Below are positions 42,180 through 50,434 of a stretch of 64,000 nucleotides of DNA, one piece after another. A model generated the notes under the pieces. That model ran no database searches, was not told where the DNA came from, and worked only from the letters and a program-made list of their open reading frames with translations. Every line of letters starts with the position of its first letter. The first letter of the stretch is position 1. The DNA is from Rossellomorea aquimaris (GTDB taxonomy: Bacteria; Bacillota; Bacilli; Bacillales; Bacillaceae_B). The stretch spans positions 558,001 to 622,000 of the forward strand of contig NZ_JAIVAR010000002.1 of assembly GCF_020171925.1 (NCBI RefSeq), in the 5' to 3' direction. A program made the position numbers and the translations under genes.

Positions 42180-42316
42180 AAGCGGTATTAGAAAGCTGAT
42201 ACTTTTAAGGCCAGGAGCAGAGCTAATCCTTTGCTCCTTTCCTTTTCATACAATTTTTCATCAAAATATGAGATAATAATAAATACACTCGACAGAAAGA
42301 GAAAAGAGGGGATCAC

Positions 42317-42790
42317 ATGCCAAAGGGAGAAGGCAAACTCATTGCCCAAAACAAAAAAGCACGCCATGACTACACAATCGAAGAAACATACGAAGCGGGC
42401 TTAGTACTGCAAGGTACCGAAATCAAAGCCATCCGTGCCGGACGCGTAAACCTGAAAGACTCATTCGCACGAATCAGAAACGGCGAAGTCTTCGTTCACA
42501 ACATGCACATCAGCCCTTACGAACAAGGAAATCGGTACAATCACGAACCTTTAAGGACCAGAAAGCTATTGCTTCACAAAAAGCAAATCAGCAAGCTGAT
42601 CGGGGATACGAAAGAGGCAGGATATTCACTCGTTCCATTGAAGCTGTATATTAAAAACGGAGTCGCAAAACTTTTGATCGGGCTCGCAAAAGGTAAGAAG
42701 AAATATGATAAGCGTGAAGATCTGAAGCGCAAGGAAGCAAACCGTTCAATCCAGCGTGAACTGGCGCAAAGACAGAAGGGTATGTACTGA
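42317..42790 (+). CDS. smpB: SsrA-binding protein SmpB
   Basis: A 157-residue OB-fold protein that binds the tRNA-like end of tmRNA and places it in stalled ribosomes. [42 protein letters not shown], and the C-terminal [27 protein letters not shown] tail, which enters the mRNA channel, are all present. Split: the last motif runs from about residue 127. AGAGGGG precedes the ATG. ssrA follows 137 bases downstream from its own promoter. Confidence 0.97.
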   Translation: MPKGEGKLIAQNKKARHDYTIEETYEAGLVLQGTEIKAIRAGRVNLKDSFARIRNGEVFVHNMHISPYEQGNRYNHEPLRTRKLLLHKKQISKLIGDTKEAGYSLVPLKLYIKNGVAKLLIGLAKGKKKYDKREDLKRKEANRSIQRELAQRQKGMY

Positions 42791-42807
42791 TTTCCGGAAT
42801 CTTACAA

Positions 42808-42835
42808 TTGCATTCTGCTGTAGATTTGTTATAAT
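42808..42835 (+). promoter_or_regulatory. ssrA promoter
   Basis: TTGCAT (42808-42813), 16 bases, TATAAT (42830-42835). The mature tmRNA 5' end lies ~85 bases further on, implying a processed leader. Confidence 0.7.
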
Positions 42836-43018
42836 AGTAAATGTCGCGAGGTAATCAAGCGGCTGTAAGAACAATTGAATAAGTAACCAGATTGAACTTA
42901 TTCTTTCCCGTTCTTCCCTTTTATCATGGGGACGTTACGGATTCGACAGGGATAGTTCGAGCTTGGGTTGCGAGCCGTAGGGGTCGTCTACGTTAAAACG
43001 CCAAAGCCAATAATAACT

Positions 43019-43057
43019 GGCAAAACTAACAATAACCTAGCTTTAGCTGCGTAATAG
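43019..43057 (+). CDS. tmRNA proteolysis tag reading frame
   Basis: GGC AAA ACT AAC AAT AAC CTA GCT TTA GCT GCG then TAA TAG gives (A)GKTNNNLALAA. The LAA end is the ClpXP/ClpAP-type degron. It is shorter than the B. subtilis tag (GKTNSFNQNVALAA) but keeps its GKTN start. Confidence 0.9.
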
Positions 43058-43274
43058 CGCTTTAGCTGTTCCTCCTTCCATCGCCCATGTGGTAAGGTCA
43101 GGGACTCACTCTTAGTGGGCTACGCCGGATTCCACCGTCTGAGGATGAAGGAAGAGAATAACCAGACTAGCTGCGCGGACGCCCGTCGATAGGCAGAAGC
43201 AGCAGTGAAATCGCGAATATATCGACTACGCTCGTAGACGCTTAAGTGCCGATATTTCTGGACGTGGGTTCGAT

Positions 43275-43549
43275 TAGTGAATAGTCGCCTTATGTGGTAA
43301 CACATAAGTGAAAATTTGGCTTTATCGGTGAAACCTAAGTCACACAACGTGTGATATGGCAATGCCGAGCGGTATGTGGAGCAATCCAACAGCCGTGTAT
43401 CGACTTATAGGCTGCCACCATGGCAGTACTAGGATGCGGGATCCTATCTGAACTTCAGATAAATCTATATTTCGCATAATACGCCAAAGGACCTAAAGCT
43501 ACAGGTTCAAGATATAGTCAGTGCCATGTCGAAAGCATGGAACAGCACG
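43275..43549 (+). other. Group I intron in the tmRNA T-loop
   Basis: A 275-nt intron without an ORF. P1: exon CGAT (43271-43274) with GTCG (43284-43287), giving the U-G pair at the 5' splice site. P2: 43289-43296 / 43301-43308 with a GTAA loop. P3: TTTGGC (43315-43320) / GCCAAA (43483-43488). P4: TCGGT / GCCGA (43325-43329, 43364-43368). P5: TCACAC-aac-GTGTGA. P6 tip GGA-GCAA-TCC. P7: GACT(T)ATA (43402-43409) / TATAGTC (43513-43519) with a bulged T. P7.1- and P7.2-like hairpins occur at 43412-43461, P8 is ACCT/AGGT, and P9 is CCATG/CATGG with a GAAA loop. The last base is G (omega-G). AAGATATAGTC is the classic core string. P7.1/P7.2 suggest subgroup IA. Confidence 0.95.
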
Positions 43550-43560
43550 TCCCACCGTCT

Positions 43561-43590
43561 CCACCAAATACATATTTGGTGGTTTTTATT
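43561..43590 (+). terminator. ssrA terminator overlapping the mature 3' end
   Basis: CCACCAAATA-ca-TATTTGGTGG is a perfect ten-pair stem followed by TTTTTATTTT. Its 5' arm includes the CCA end of tmRNA, so 3' processing must open the hairpin. It can also serve the convergent endonuclease gene. Confidence 0.9.
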
Positions 43591-43634
43591 TTGGTTTTTT
43601 TCTAAATAACATTCATAACTCCTAAGCGTGGTTT

Positions 43635-44042
43635 TTATAAACTGAAAAAATCCTCCTCAAACTCCAACTTGCGTTTTAAACATTCAGCGCTATACTTACC
43701 GTTTCTTTTTGTCACTTTGTCATAATATTTTAGAATCCAAGTCGCGCGTTTTTTCTTTTTTTCTACTCTCAAATAGGGAGTAATTTCTTTTAAAATGCTT
43801 AATACATCTGTTTTGTTCTTAATTGTAAATGAATATGAATTTAAATGACGGGTAGGATTGTAGTTTTTCTTTTTAGAGATATGCCCATTGGTTAAGTCCT
43901 GGAGATATTCTAGAAGTTCCCTATCGGTCGATGCAACAGAAATACAAGGTCTTCGATGCTCATTCTCATGCATCCGAGTCAATGTGATTGAACCTTCCCC
44001 GTCGACTATCCCTGCTAAATAAGCGGCTTCCCATTCCTTCAA
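43635..44042 (-). CDS. Free-standing LAGLIDADG homing endonuclease
   Basis: A 135-residue single-motif protein on the minus strand. The helix AAYLAGIVDGEGSITL (residues ~6-21) is the LAGLIDADG motif with its acidic catalytic residue; single-motif members act as homodimers on near-palindromic sites. SYSFTIKNKTDVLSILKEI and a lysine-rich C-terminus fit the fold. TTG at 44042 is the start: AAGGAGGG (44056-44049) lies six bases upstream. The frame open to 44162 lacks such a site. It converges on ssrA, ending 69 bases from the tmRNA 3' end. The intron has no ORF, so this gene is the natural candidate for its mobility; it could instead be an unrelated selfish gene. Confidence 0.88.
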   Translation of the reverse strand: MKEWEAAYLAGIVDGEGSITLTRMHENEHRRPCISVASTDRELLEYLQDLTNGHISKKKNYNPTRHLNSYSFTIKNKTDVLSILKEITPYLRVEKKKKRATWILKYYDKVTKRNGKYSAECLKRKLEFEEDFFSL

Positions 44043-44351
44043 TAAAATCCCTCCTTGTTTTCTCTTCTTAAAACCACCATTCCCTTCAAAGACAATTGTG
44101 AACCCAATTTTATGTTGGAAAAGAAATTTCGTCATATTAAAGTGAGAATGACTTCTATGCAAAAAAACGGCTCGAGTAAATAGAGTAGGCTATTCATACC
44201 AAAACACACCTAATAAATACAAAAAATGTATATTAATGTAACCTCGATGATTTATATCCAATTACTGTGAATAAATCCCTACATTTAATAGCTTATAAGA
44301 ACCCAATTTCCTATGTATAATGATAGATATATACAAGGGGGGAGTAAGAGC
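44043..44351. other. Gap between endonuclease and regulator genes
   Basis: AT-rich, with the endonuclease ribosome site at its left end and TATAAT (~44317) followed by AAGGGGGGAG at its right end, the promoter and ribosome site of the next gene. Nothing else was recognised. Confidence 0.5.
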
Positions 44352-45611
44352 ATGTCGATCGGCAGGATTATTTACTATCATCGCAAGAAGCAGAACAAGA
44401 CACAAGAACAGCTGTGCAGGGGGATTTGTTCGACCACTCATCTAAGTAAGATTGAAAATAGTTCGAAAGAGGGAAACCTGGAGACATTGGAGTTGCTCTG
44501 TAAACGACTTGGGGTATCGATTGAAGAGGAAACGAAGAAAACGCTGTATCTAAAACGACAGCTCTCGCAATTCTACGAAGCGATGGAGAGGCTTCATCGG
44601 GATCATGCTGAAAGGCTTCATGGGGAATTGGAGAAGCATGGAGAATACATACAATGTACGGAAATGGTGTATCTTTATGAACTTTATATGCTCCGCTATC
44701 TGTTATTCAACAATAACCTGACCGAGTATGAACGGGTATCGCTTGCATTGAAGAAGAATATGAGTAAATTTTCATCCTTTGAACAGTATCTATGGGAATT
44801 TTTCCAGGGAATCTATTATGGTCAGAAACAACAGTACGCCAAAGCGATCTCTACACTGGGCAAGATAGAGGATAAAGCGGAATTCTTCAGTGAGAAAGTG
44901 ACGGATTTCTATTATTATAAAGCCGCCAATCATGGACTGTTAAAGCATTTTACGATGTCCCTTCATTACTCCCATAAGGCGTTGAGGATCTTTCAGAACA
45001 CAGGGAATATCTTACGCATCTTACATGTGAAAATAGGTTTATCTGCGAACTTGATCTACATCAATGACCTTGATCGGGCGGAAGTGATGCTGCATACAGC
45101 CTTGAACGATGCTGAAATGTTGAAGGATCACGAGACGAAGATTACCGCGCTTCATAATTTCGGCTTATTGTACAATAAAAAAGGGATGCTTCAAGAGTCC
45201 TTGGAGTATTTCTCTCAATCCCTCAATCTGAAGAAAAAGCATACAGCAAGCTATTACGGTACGTTGATTGAAATGGGACAAGTCATGTTGGAACTGAAGG
45301 AGAATAAACAGGTAGAAAGTCTTTTAAAAGATGTACTGAGTGATTTTAAGGAAGAGCAGTCGAGTAAATATATTGAATTGATGGTGCTGTATTTAGAGGC
45401 GATACAAGATGAAAAGCGGTTGGCCGAGTATATAATCGATTATGGGCTGCCGATGATGGAGCAGCATGACCTGTATAAGGCCATAAAATATTCTGAGAAA
45501 CTAGCCGATTATTATAATAAAAAGGGAGATCTCCTCACTTCCAATCAATATTTGCGTTTATCAAATGAACTGTTTAAAAAATTACTCTTCAACCATCCAC
45601 AACCAAGGTGA
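44352..45611 (+). CDS. HTH-TPR transcriptional regulator (RRNPP-like), upstream of the subtilase
   Basis: A 419-residue protein. The N-terminal HTH (residues ~1-60, SIGRIIYYHRKKQNKTQEQL, then STTHLSKIENS) is of the Xre/PlcR type, followed by TPR-like helical repeats such as ITALHNFGLLYNKKGMLQES and LEYFSQSLNLKK. This is the layout of NprR, PlcR and related peptide-responsive regulators. ATG 44352 follows AAGGGGGGAG; an earlier frame start at 44313 is unsupported. No propeptide gene was found downstream, where a terminator starts within 15 bases. Proximity suggests control of the protease gene. Confidence 0.85.
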   Translation: MSIGRIIYYHRKKQNKTQEQLCRGICSTTHLSKIENSSKEGNLETLELLCKRLGVSIEEETKKTLYLKRQLSQFYEAMERLHRDHAERLHGELEKHGEYIQCTEMVYLYELYMLRYLLFNNNLTEYERVSLALKKNMSKFSSFEQYLWEFFQGIYYGQKQQYAKAISTLGKIEDKAEFFSEKVTDFYYYKAANHGLLKHFTMSLHYSHKALRIFQNTGNILRILHVKIGLSANLIYINDLDRAEVMLHTALNDAEMLKDHETKITALHNFGLLYNKKGMLQESLEYFSQSLNLKKKHTASYYGTLIEMGQVMLELKENKQVESLLKDVLSDFKEEQSSKYIELMVLYLEAIQDEKRLAEYIIDYGLPMMEQHDLYKAIKYSEKLADYYNKKGDLLTSNQYLRLSNELFKKLLFNHPQPR

Positions 45612-45620
45612 AAGAAAAAA

Positions 45621-45652
45621 ACAAGCAACCGTTCTCAGGTGCTTGTTTTTTT
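45621..45652 (+). terminator. Terminator after the first HTH-TPR gene
   Basis: ACAAGCA and TGCTTGT form a stem followed by TTTTTTT. Confidence 0.85.
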
Positions 45653-45728
45653 ATTGAATCCGACTTTTTTCATTTAGTCAATTATACCTAATTGCGAGAG
45701 TGTCGAAGTAAGATTATTAGGTATATTG

Positions 45729-45761
45729 ACTTTCCCTCAAGAAACTTTCCCAACTTTCCCA
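45729..45761 (+). promoter_or_regulatory. ACTTTCCC(A/T) repeats upstream of the subtilase
   Basis: ACTTTCCCT (45729), ACTTTCCCA (45744) and ACTTTCCCA (45753) lie ~170-200 bases before the protease gene. The inverse TGGGAAAGT occurs at 50176-50184 before the second regulator, and TTTTCCCAATT at 45841. The gaps also share GTGTCGAAG-NN-AG with TTATTA after it (from 45700 and 50335). These are candidate binding sites for one of the HTH-TPR proteins. Confidence 0.5.
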
Positions 45762-45931
45762 CTTATTTTAAGCGTTGACTGATCAAAACATGTGTTTACA
45801 CCAGTCCAGTAAAATTAAGGAAGTCAAAAATTGTGCGGAATTTTCCCAATTAACAGACTTCTGGCGAAGGGATATCATCAAAGTTGTAATCAATCGCATA
45901 ACTCTAGTGATATTGAAAGAGGGGGAAAAGT

Positions 45932-48900
45932 ATGAATAAGAAGCGTTCTTTTAAACTAATGACCGCAGCATTGGCCGCAAGTCTATTAGGGACATCGAGT
46001 ATCCCGTTTAATGTGATGGCTGAAACTCAGCCTGTGATCAAACAAGTGAAAAATGCAGAAGAAGTGCTGATGAATCTAACAGATGAACAACGAAAGGCCC
46101 TTAAACAAATAGAAGCACAGCCCGATTTTACAATCGCTCCGAACATAAATACAGAAAGTGAAGGCATGGTAGACATCATCGTTGAATTCAAGCAGGCTCC
46201 AGCCAAGGTCGAAGTGATGAAGCAGGCGGCAAAGGGACTCCGCACCTCTGCAAAGGATGCCTCGTTAAAAGTGGAAAAAGCGCATAGTGCATTTAAACAA
46301 AGTGTTGACTCTCTTAAAAACAAGAAGAGTGCCAGCCCTGAATTAAAAGAAGTGAAAGTCACGAGGGAATACCGCTCTGCAATCGTCGGTGTCGCAATGA
46401 CGATACCTGGAAACGAGATTGAGAGTTTGCTGGATTCAGGAGTGGTGAAGCGCGTTTGGAAGGATGAAACGGTAGAGCTTGATCTGCCTGATATGGAAGA
46501 AACGGCAACAGAATCGAAAATGATGGATAGTATCCCACAAATCAATGTGGACAAGCTTCATGCTGAAAATGTAACCGGAACTGGTATCAAAGTAGGGGTA
46601 CTCGACACAGGGATCGATTATAACCACCCTGATTTGAAGGGGTCTTATAGAGGCGGGTATGATTTCGTTGATAACGATGAGGACCCTATGGAAACAACCT
46701 ACGAAGACTGGAAAAACTCCGGACTGCCTGAAATCAACCCCAATTCAGGTTCTGCTTATTATACAGAGCACGGGACACACGTATCAGGAACGATTGCCGG
46801 AAGCCCAAGTAACGAAGTTGATTATGCCGTAAAAGGAGTAGCGCCAGACGTAGAACTTTATGGCTATCGTGTGCTTGGACCCTATGGATCTGGAGCGACA
46901 GCAGGGATTCTTGCAGGGATCGATAAAGCAGTAAGTGATGGAATGGATGTCATCAACCTTTCATTGGGCGCGTCAACGAACAATCCATTATATCCAACTT
47001 CCGTAGCAGTCAACAACGCCATGCTGTCCGGAGTCGTAGCAGTAGTGGCGGCCGGGAACAGTGGTCCGAGTGAAGGGACACTTGGAGCGCCAGGAGCAGC
47101 TGCGCTTGGTATTACGGTCGGGGCAAGTGATTTTGCGATGGAAATCCCTTCCTTCCAATCCATAACTGTAGATGGGGAAACATTTGAAGATGTTTTATTA
47201 TTCGGGAAGAACTTCTCCGATGATTTATCCGCTCTTCAAGGTCAATCCAAACAAGTGGTCTTTGCCGGACTTGGTTATGAAGCTGATTTCAAAGGGAAAG
47301 ACTTAACGGGCAAAATCGCGCTGATTCAACGCGGGGAGATCACATTCGTTGATAAAATGAAGCATGCAAAAGCTGCAGGGGCAGAAGCGGTCATCATCTA
47401 CAATAATGTAGACGGAAACATTCCCGCTTATTTAGGGGAAGGGGCAGAATATATCCCGACGTTCCGGATGACAAAAGCGGATGGAGAGCGTTTGAAAGGA
47501 TTGGGAGACAACGCGAAACTTACATACGGAAACCTGGAAAGCTCCCGAACAGAGGGTGACAACTTGGCTGGATTCAGTTCCAGGGGACCTGTCGCCGGAA
47601 GCTATGATATCAAACCGGACGTTGTAGCACCAGGGGTAGCCATCTTCTCGATGATTCCTGAATATATCAACAGTCCGGAAGATGGGATCGACTATTCTTC
47701 ATCATATGCCCGACTGCAGGGAACATCGATGGCAACCCCGCATGTGGCAGGTGTAGCGGCCTTGATGCTTCAACAGCATGCTGGTGAAGAGGGATATGAT
47801 GCATTTGATGTAAAAGCAGCGCTGATGAATACTGCAGAAGACTTGAACGGTGACGTCTCCGTATTCGAACAAGGGGCAGGTCGCGTTGATGCTTATGATG
47901 CGGTGCATGCAGATGTATCCATCAAAGTGATGGATAAAACCATCAATCTTAATGAGCGTGGTGAAGAGGAAGAGATTGATGAAGAGACGGCTAGCATCTC
48001 GTTCGGAAGCCACTATAAAGAAGATGATGGAATCAAAGCAGACAGCAGCATGATCATCGAGAACAACGGTGAGGAAGAAAAGTCATTCCAGGTAGAAGTC
48101 GAATACCATGGTGAACGTCCGGGTATCAAGGATTCAGCCGAAAACGGTATTGTTTTAGACGTACCAACGAGTGTAGCGGTCTCCGCTGGAGGAACGAAAC
48201 AACTTTCCCCAGCAATCACGGTTCCGGAAGATGCAGAAGAAGGGCGATATGAAGGATATATTCACCTGAAAAATGCAAGTGATGCGAGTGAAACGTATCA
48301 GGTTCCGTTTGCCATCCGAGTCACAGGAAAAGGGTTCGACTATCTTGAAACAGACCGGCCGGCACTAGCAAATAATACACCTAAGTGGCAGTACTACAAT
48401 CCGTTCATCTCAGCAGCCTTTCAAATGAAAAACCCGCTGACGAGGATAGATGTAGTAATGAAAGATGGACAATCAGGTGATGCTATCGGATTCATTGCTT
48501 CCCTGAGACAAGCGAATGCAATGGCTGACTTCAGATATTACATTCCTGGTGTTTTTGCTGGAGTCGTTTATCCATTTACAAATGATGAACAAAATCCGAT
48601 TTCCGAGCAGTACGTTGATCTGCCTGAAGGGGACTATGAAATGGAGTTCATCGGGTATGATGAAGAAGGAAAAACGTATACGATCGACACTCCTGTCATC
48701 GTTGATAATACAAAACCAGAAGTGGAATTTGATAAAGCTCCTGGTGTGTATGAAATCAATGAAGAAATGTACACAGAAGAGTTTGGAAAGAAAGCATTCT
48801 GGATCCACGGGAATGTGCAGGATGAAACAGTGGGCGTTCTGCAATCAAAAGGAATGGATTATGATCAATCTTCGAACAAATTCTTGATAGCAACCGGCTT

Positions 48901-50110
48901 CCGTGAGTACTTTAATTGTTGTTTTCCACCAGCGGATTCTAAAGGGGATACTGAGTTTGGAATAGAGCCTTCAGATATTGCAGACGAACCATTAAAGTTA
49001 AGCCTGGCAGCTACTGATATTGCAGCAAACGTTAATTACCAAAGATATATCTTCCTTCAAGAAGGCACGGAGTATCTAACGTCCGATTACAACAAGAAAG
49101 AAGTCGGGTTAGGTGATACTGTGACCATGACGCTGAGCTTGAATAACGTAAAAAATCTTATGTCAGGAGAGTACACGATTCAGTATAAAGGGGAAATGTA
49201 CTCATTCGAATCGGCAAAGCTGAATGATGAATTTAAAGCCTATGCAGAAGAAAACGAACTTCAAGCAACTCTTAAAGATCCTGTTGTAAGCGGCACTGGA
49301 TATTACCAGAACGTAACGGTGGGTGCTACCTTGAATGGGGAAGGGTACGCTGGTTTAAGTGGTGACATGTCTTTAATGGACGTTACGTTCAAAATCACTA
49401 AAGATGACTGGTTTTATGGATCTGACAAACTTGATGTCACAAAGTCAAGCTACTGGAAGGCTGGTGAAGATAAGGCTGTAACTCTTCCATATTACAGCAC
49501 TTCATCCTATGATTTCTTGTCCAAACATTCAAGAGTGGAAGGCAACATTAAACCGGAAGCATTTTTGCAGAAAAGTTTTAGTGGCAATCTATTTTTACCA
49601 AACGGTGTAGCTCAAAAGATCGGAGCGAAGGTATACGCCTTATCACCGGATGGTCAAAAATATGAAGGCAGCATCGCTTCTAATGGTAAATACACCATCT
49701 ACGGTGTTCCGGCTTCGCGTGAAACATACAATGTCGTAGTGGAAATCCCAGGACATTTAAAGACCTATACGCCATTCATACCTGGATTTGAATTGAAGGG
49801 TGAAGACTATGGAAGGTTCATTTTAGCAGGAACCAAAATCAGTCTTGCTGGAGATGTGAACAGTGACAGCTTGATCGATATCAAGGATGTCCGTGACATC
49901 GTTGAGTACTATGGTAAAGAGAACCCTGAAATCCCGACTTTCGACGTGAATCAAGATGGTGTCGTCAACGAGACGGACGTCCGATTCATCGAAAAGAACT
50001 TCTTGACCAAAGGACCGGATGCACCTAAAGGGAAATCACCAAAGGAAACAAACGGGAAAAAAGATCTGACCCATTACTTAAATGAAATGGGATTGGAACC
50101 AACTGAATAA
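45932..50110 (+). CDS. Secreted subtilisin-like serine protease with PA and dockerin-like domains
   Basis: A 1392-residue Vpr-like S8 peptidase. It has a signal peptide (to about residue 31, ending NVMAE), an inhibitor I9-like propeptide (~60-185), and a catalytic domain with D225 (VGVLDTGIDYNHPDL), H283 (HGTHVSG), Asn in AAGNSGPS and S599 (GTSMATPHVAG). A PA domain is inserted (LTGKIALIQRGEITFVDKM). Several beta-sandwich domains fill ~670-1300. The C-terminus (~1305-1360) has two dockerin-type Ca loops, DVNSDSLIDIKDV and DVNQDGVVNETDV. No sortase or S-layer anchor. GAGGGGG precedes the ATG. Confidence 0.95.
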   Translation: MNKKRSFKLMTAALAASLLGTSSIPFNVMAETQPVIKQVKNAEEVLMNLTDEQRKALKQIEAQPDFTIAPNINTESEGMVDIIVEFKQAPAKVEVMKQAAKGLRTSAKDASLKVEKAHSAFKQSVDSLKNKKSASPELKEVKVTREYRSAIVGVAMTIPGNEIESLLDSGVVKRVWKDETVELDLPDMEETATESKMMDSIPQINVDKLHAENVTGTGIKVGVLDTGIDYNHPDLKGSYRGGYDFVDNDEDPMETTYEDWKNSGLPEINPNSGSAYYTEHGTHVSGTIAGSPSNEVDYAVKGVAPDVELYGYRVLGPYGSGATAGILAGIDKAVSDGMDVINLSLGASTNNPLYPTSVAVNNAMLSGVVAVVAAGNSGPSEGTLGAPGAAALGITVGASDFAMEIPSFQSITVDGETFEDVLLFGKNFSDDLSALQGQSKQVVFAGLGYEADFKGKDLTGKIALIQRGEITFVDKMKHAKAAGAEAVIIYNNVDGNIPAYLGEGAEYIPTFRMTKADGERLKGLGDNAKLTYGNLESSRTEGDNLAGFSSRGPVAGSYDIKPDVVAPGVAIFSMIPEYINSPEDGIDYSSSYARLQGTSMATPHVAGVAALMLQQHAGEEGYDAFDVKAALMNTAEDLNGDVSVFEQGAGRVDAYDAVHADVSIKVMDKTINLNERGEEEEIDEETASISFGSHYKEDDGIKADSSMIIENNGEEEKSFQVEVEYHGERPGIKDSAENGIVLDVPTSVAVSAGGTKQLSPAITVPEDAEEGRYEGYIHLKNASDASETYQVPFAIRVTGKGFDYLETDRPALANNTPKWQYYNPFISAAFQMKNPLTRIDVVMKDGQSGDAIGFIASLRQANAMADFRYYIPGVFAGVVYPFTNDEQNPISEQYVDLPEGDYEMEFIGYDEEGKTYTIDTPVIVDNTKPEVEFDKAPGVYEINEEMYTEEFGKKAFWIHGNVQDETVGVLQSKGMDYDQSSNKFLIATGFREYFNCCFPPADSKGDTEFGIEPSDIADEPLKLSLAATDIAANVNYQRYIFLQEGTEYLTSDYNKKEVGLGDTVTMTLSLNNVKNLMSGEYTIQYKGEMYSFESAKLNDEFKAYAEENELQATLKDPVVSGTGYYQNVTVGATLNGEGYAGLSGDMSLMDVTFKITKDDWFYGSDKLDVTKSSYWKAGEDKAVTLPYYSTSSYDFLSKHSRVEGNIKPEAFLQKSFSGNLFLPNGVAQKIGAKVYALSPDGQKYEGSIASNGKYTIYGVPASRETYNVVVEIPGHLKTYTPFIPGFELKGEDYGRFILAGTKISLAGDVNSDSLIDIKDVRDIVEYYGKENPEIPTFDVNQDGVVNETDVRFIEKNFLTKGPDAPKGKSPKETNGKKDLTHYLNEMGLEPTE

Positions 50111-50118
50111 GAAGCAGG

Positions 50119-50152
50119 AGAAAGAATCGTCAATGGGCGGTTCTTTCTTTTT
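50119..50152 (+). terminator. Subtilase terminator
   Basis: AGAAAGAA and TTCTTTCT with CG/CG inside form a stem followed by TTTTATT. Confidence 0.8.
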
Positions 50153-50434
50153 ATTGAAGAATCGAACCGTGAAATTGGGAAAGTTTTAAAGGACTAAAGT
50201 CATGCTTCGTGGTGAGTGACAGAAACGTATGACATGGACATAGTCCATTCATCTTCCTGTAAAACGCCATTTCCTCCATTGGAAGGAAGGCTGGGAAGGG
50301 TAATTTTAATAGGTGAATAGTCCTTTAGTGAAGGGTGTCGAAGCTAGTTATTAACCCAATTTTGTAAGGAGTGTCTCTTGGTATAATAGTCGTAGATACA
50401 ACGATTGCGATTTCATTCGTGGAGGTCAAACAAA

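Larger units (their letters stand above)
42928..43566 (+). ncRNA. ssrA: Transfer-messenger RNA, interrupted by a group I intron
   Basis: The acceptor 5' strand GGGGACG (42928-42934) pairs with CGTCTCC (43556-43562), followed by ACCA (43563-43566). The 5' consensus TTACGGATTCGACAGGGATAG is intact apart from small changes. The tag frame 43019-43051 encodes GKTNNNLALAA and ends with TAA TAG. The T-arm 5' half GTGGG-TTCGAT ends at 43274; the matching TCCCAC resumes at 43550. Removing 43275-43549 leaves 364 nt, the usual Bacillus tmRNA size, with a canonical seven-base T-loop TTCGATT. Without splicing the T-arm cannot form, so tmRNA function depends on intron removal. Confidence 0.96.

Noticed and set aside
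44043..44162. N-terminal extension of the LAGLIDADG protein
   Set aside because: Frame is open but the ribosome site AAGGAGGG is placed for TTG 44042, and the added residues do not fit the family.
43567..44351. Integrated island with ssrA attachment duplication
   Set aside because: No integrase gene and no second copy of the ssrA 3' end noticed; intron plus endonuclease explain the locus.
45612..45931. Signalling propeptide gene for the HTH-TPR regulator
   Set aside because: A terminator begins within 15 bases of the regulator stop, and no short frame with signal peptide and ribosome site is visible in either flanking gap.
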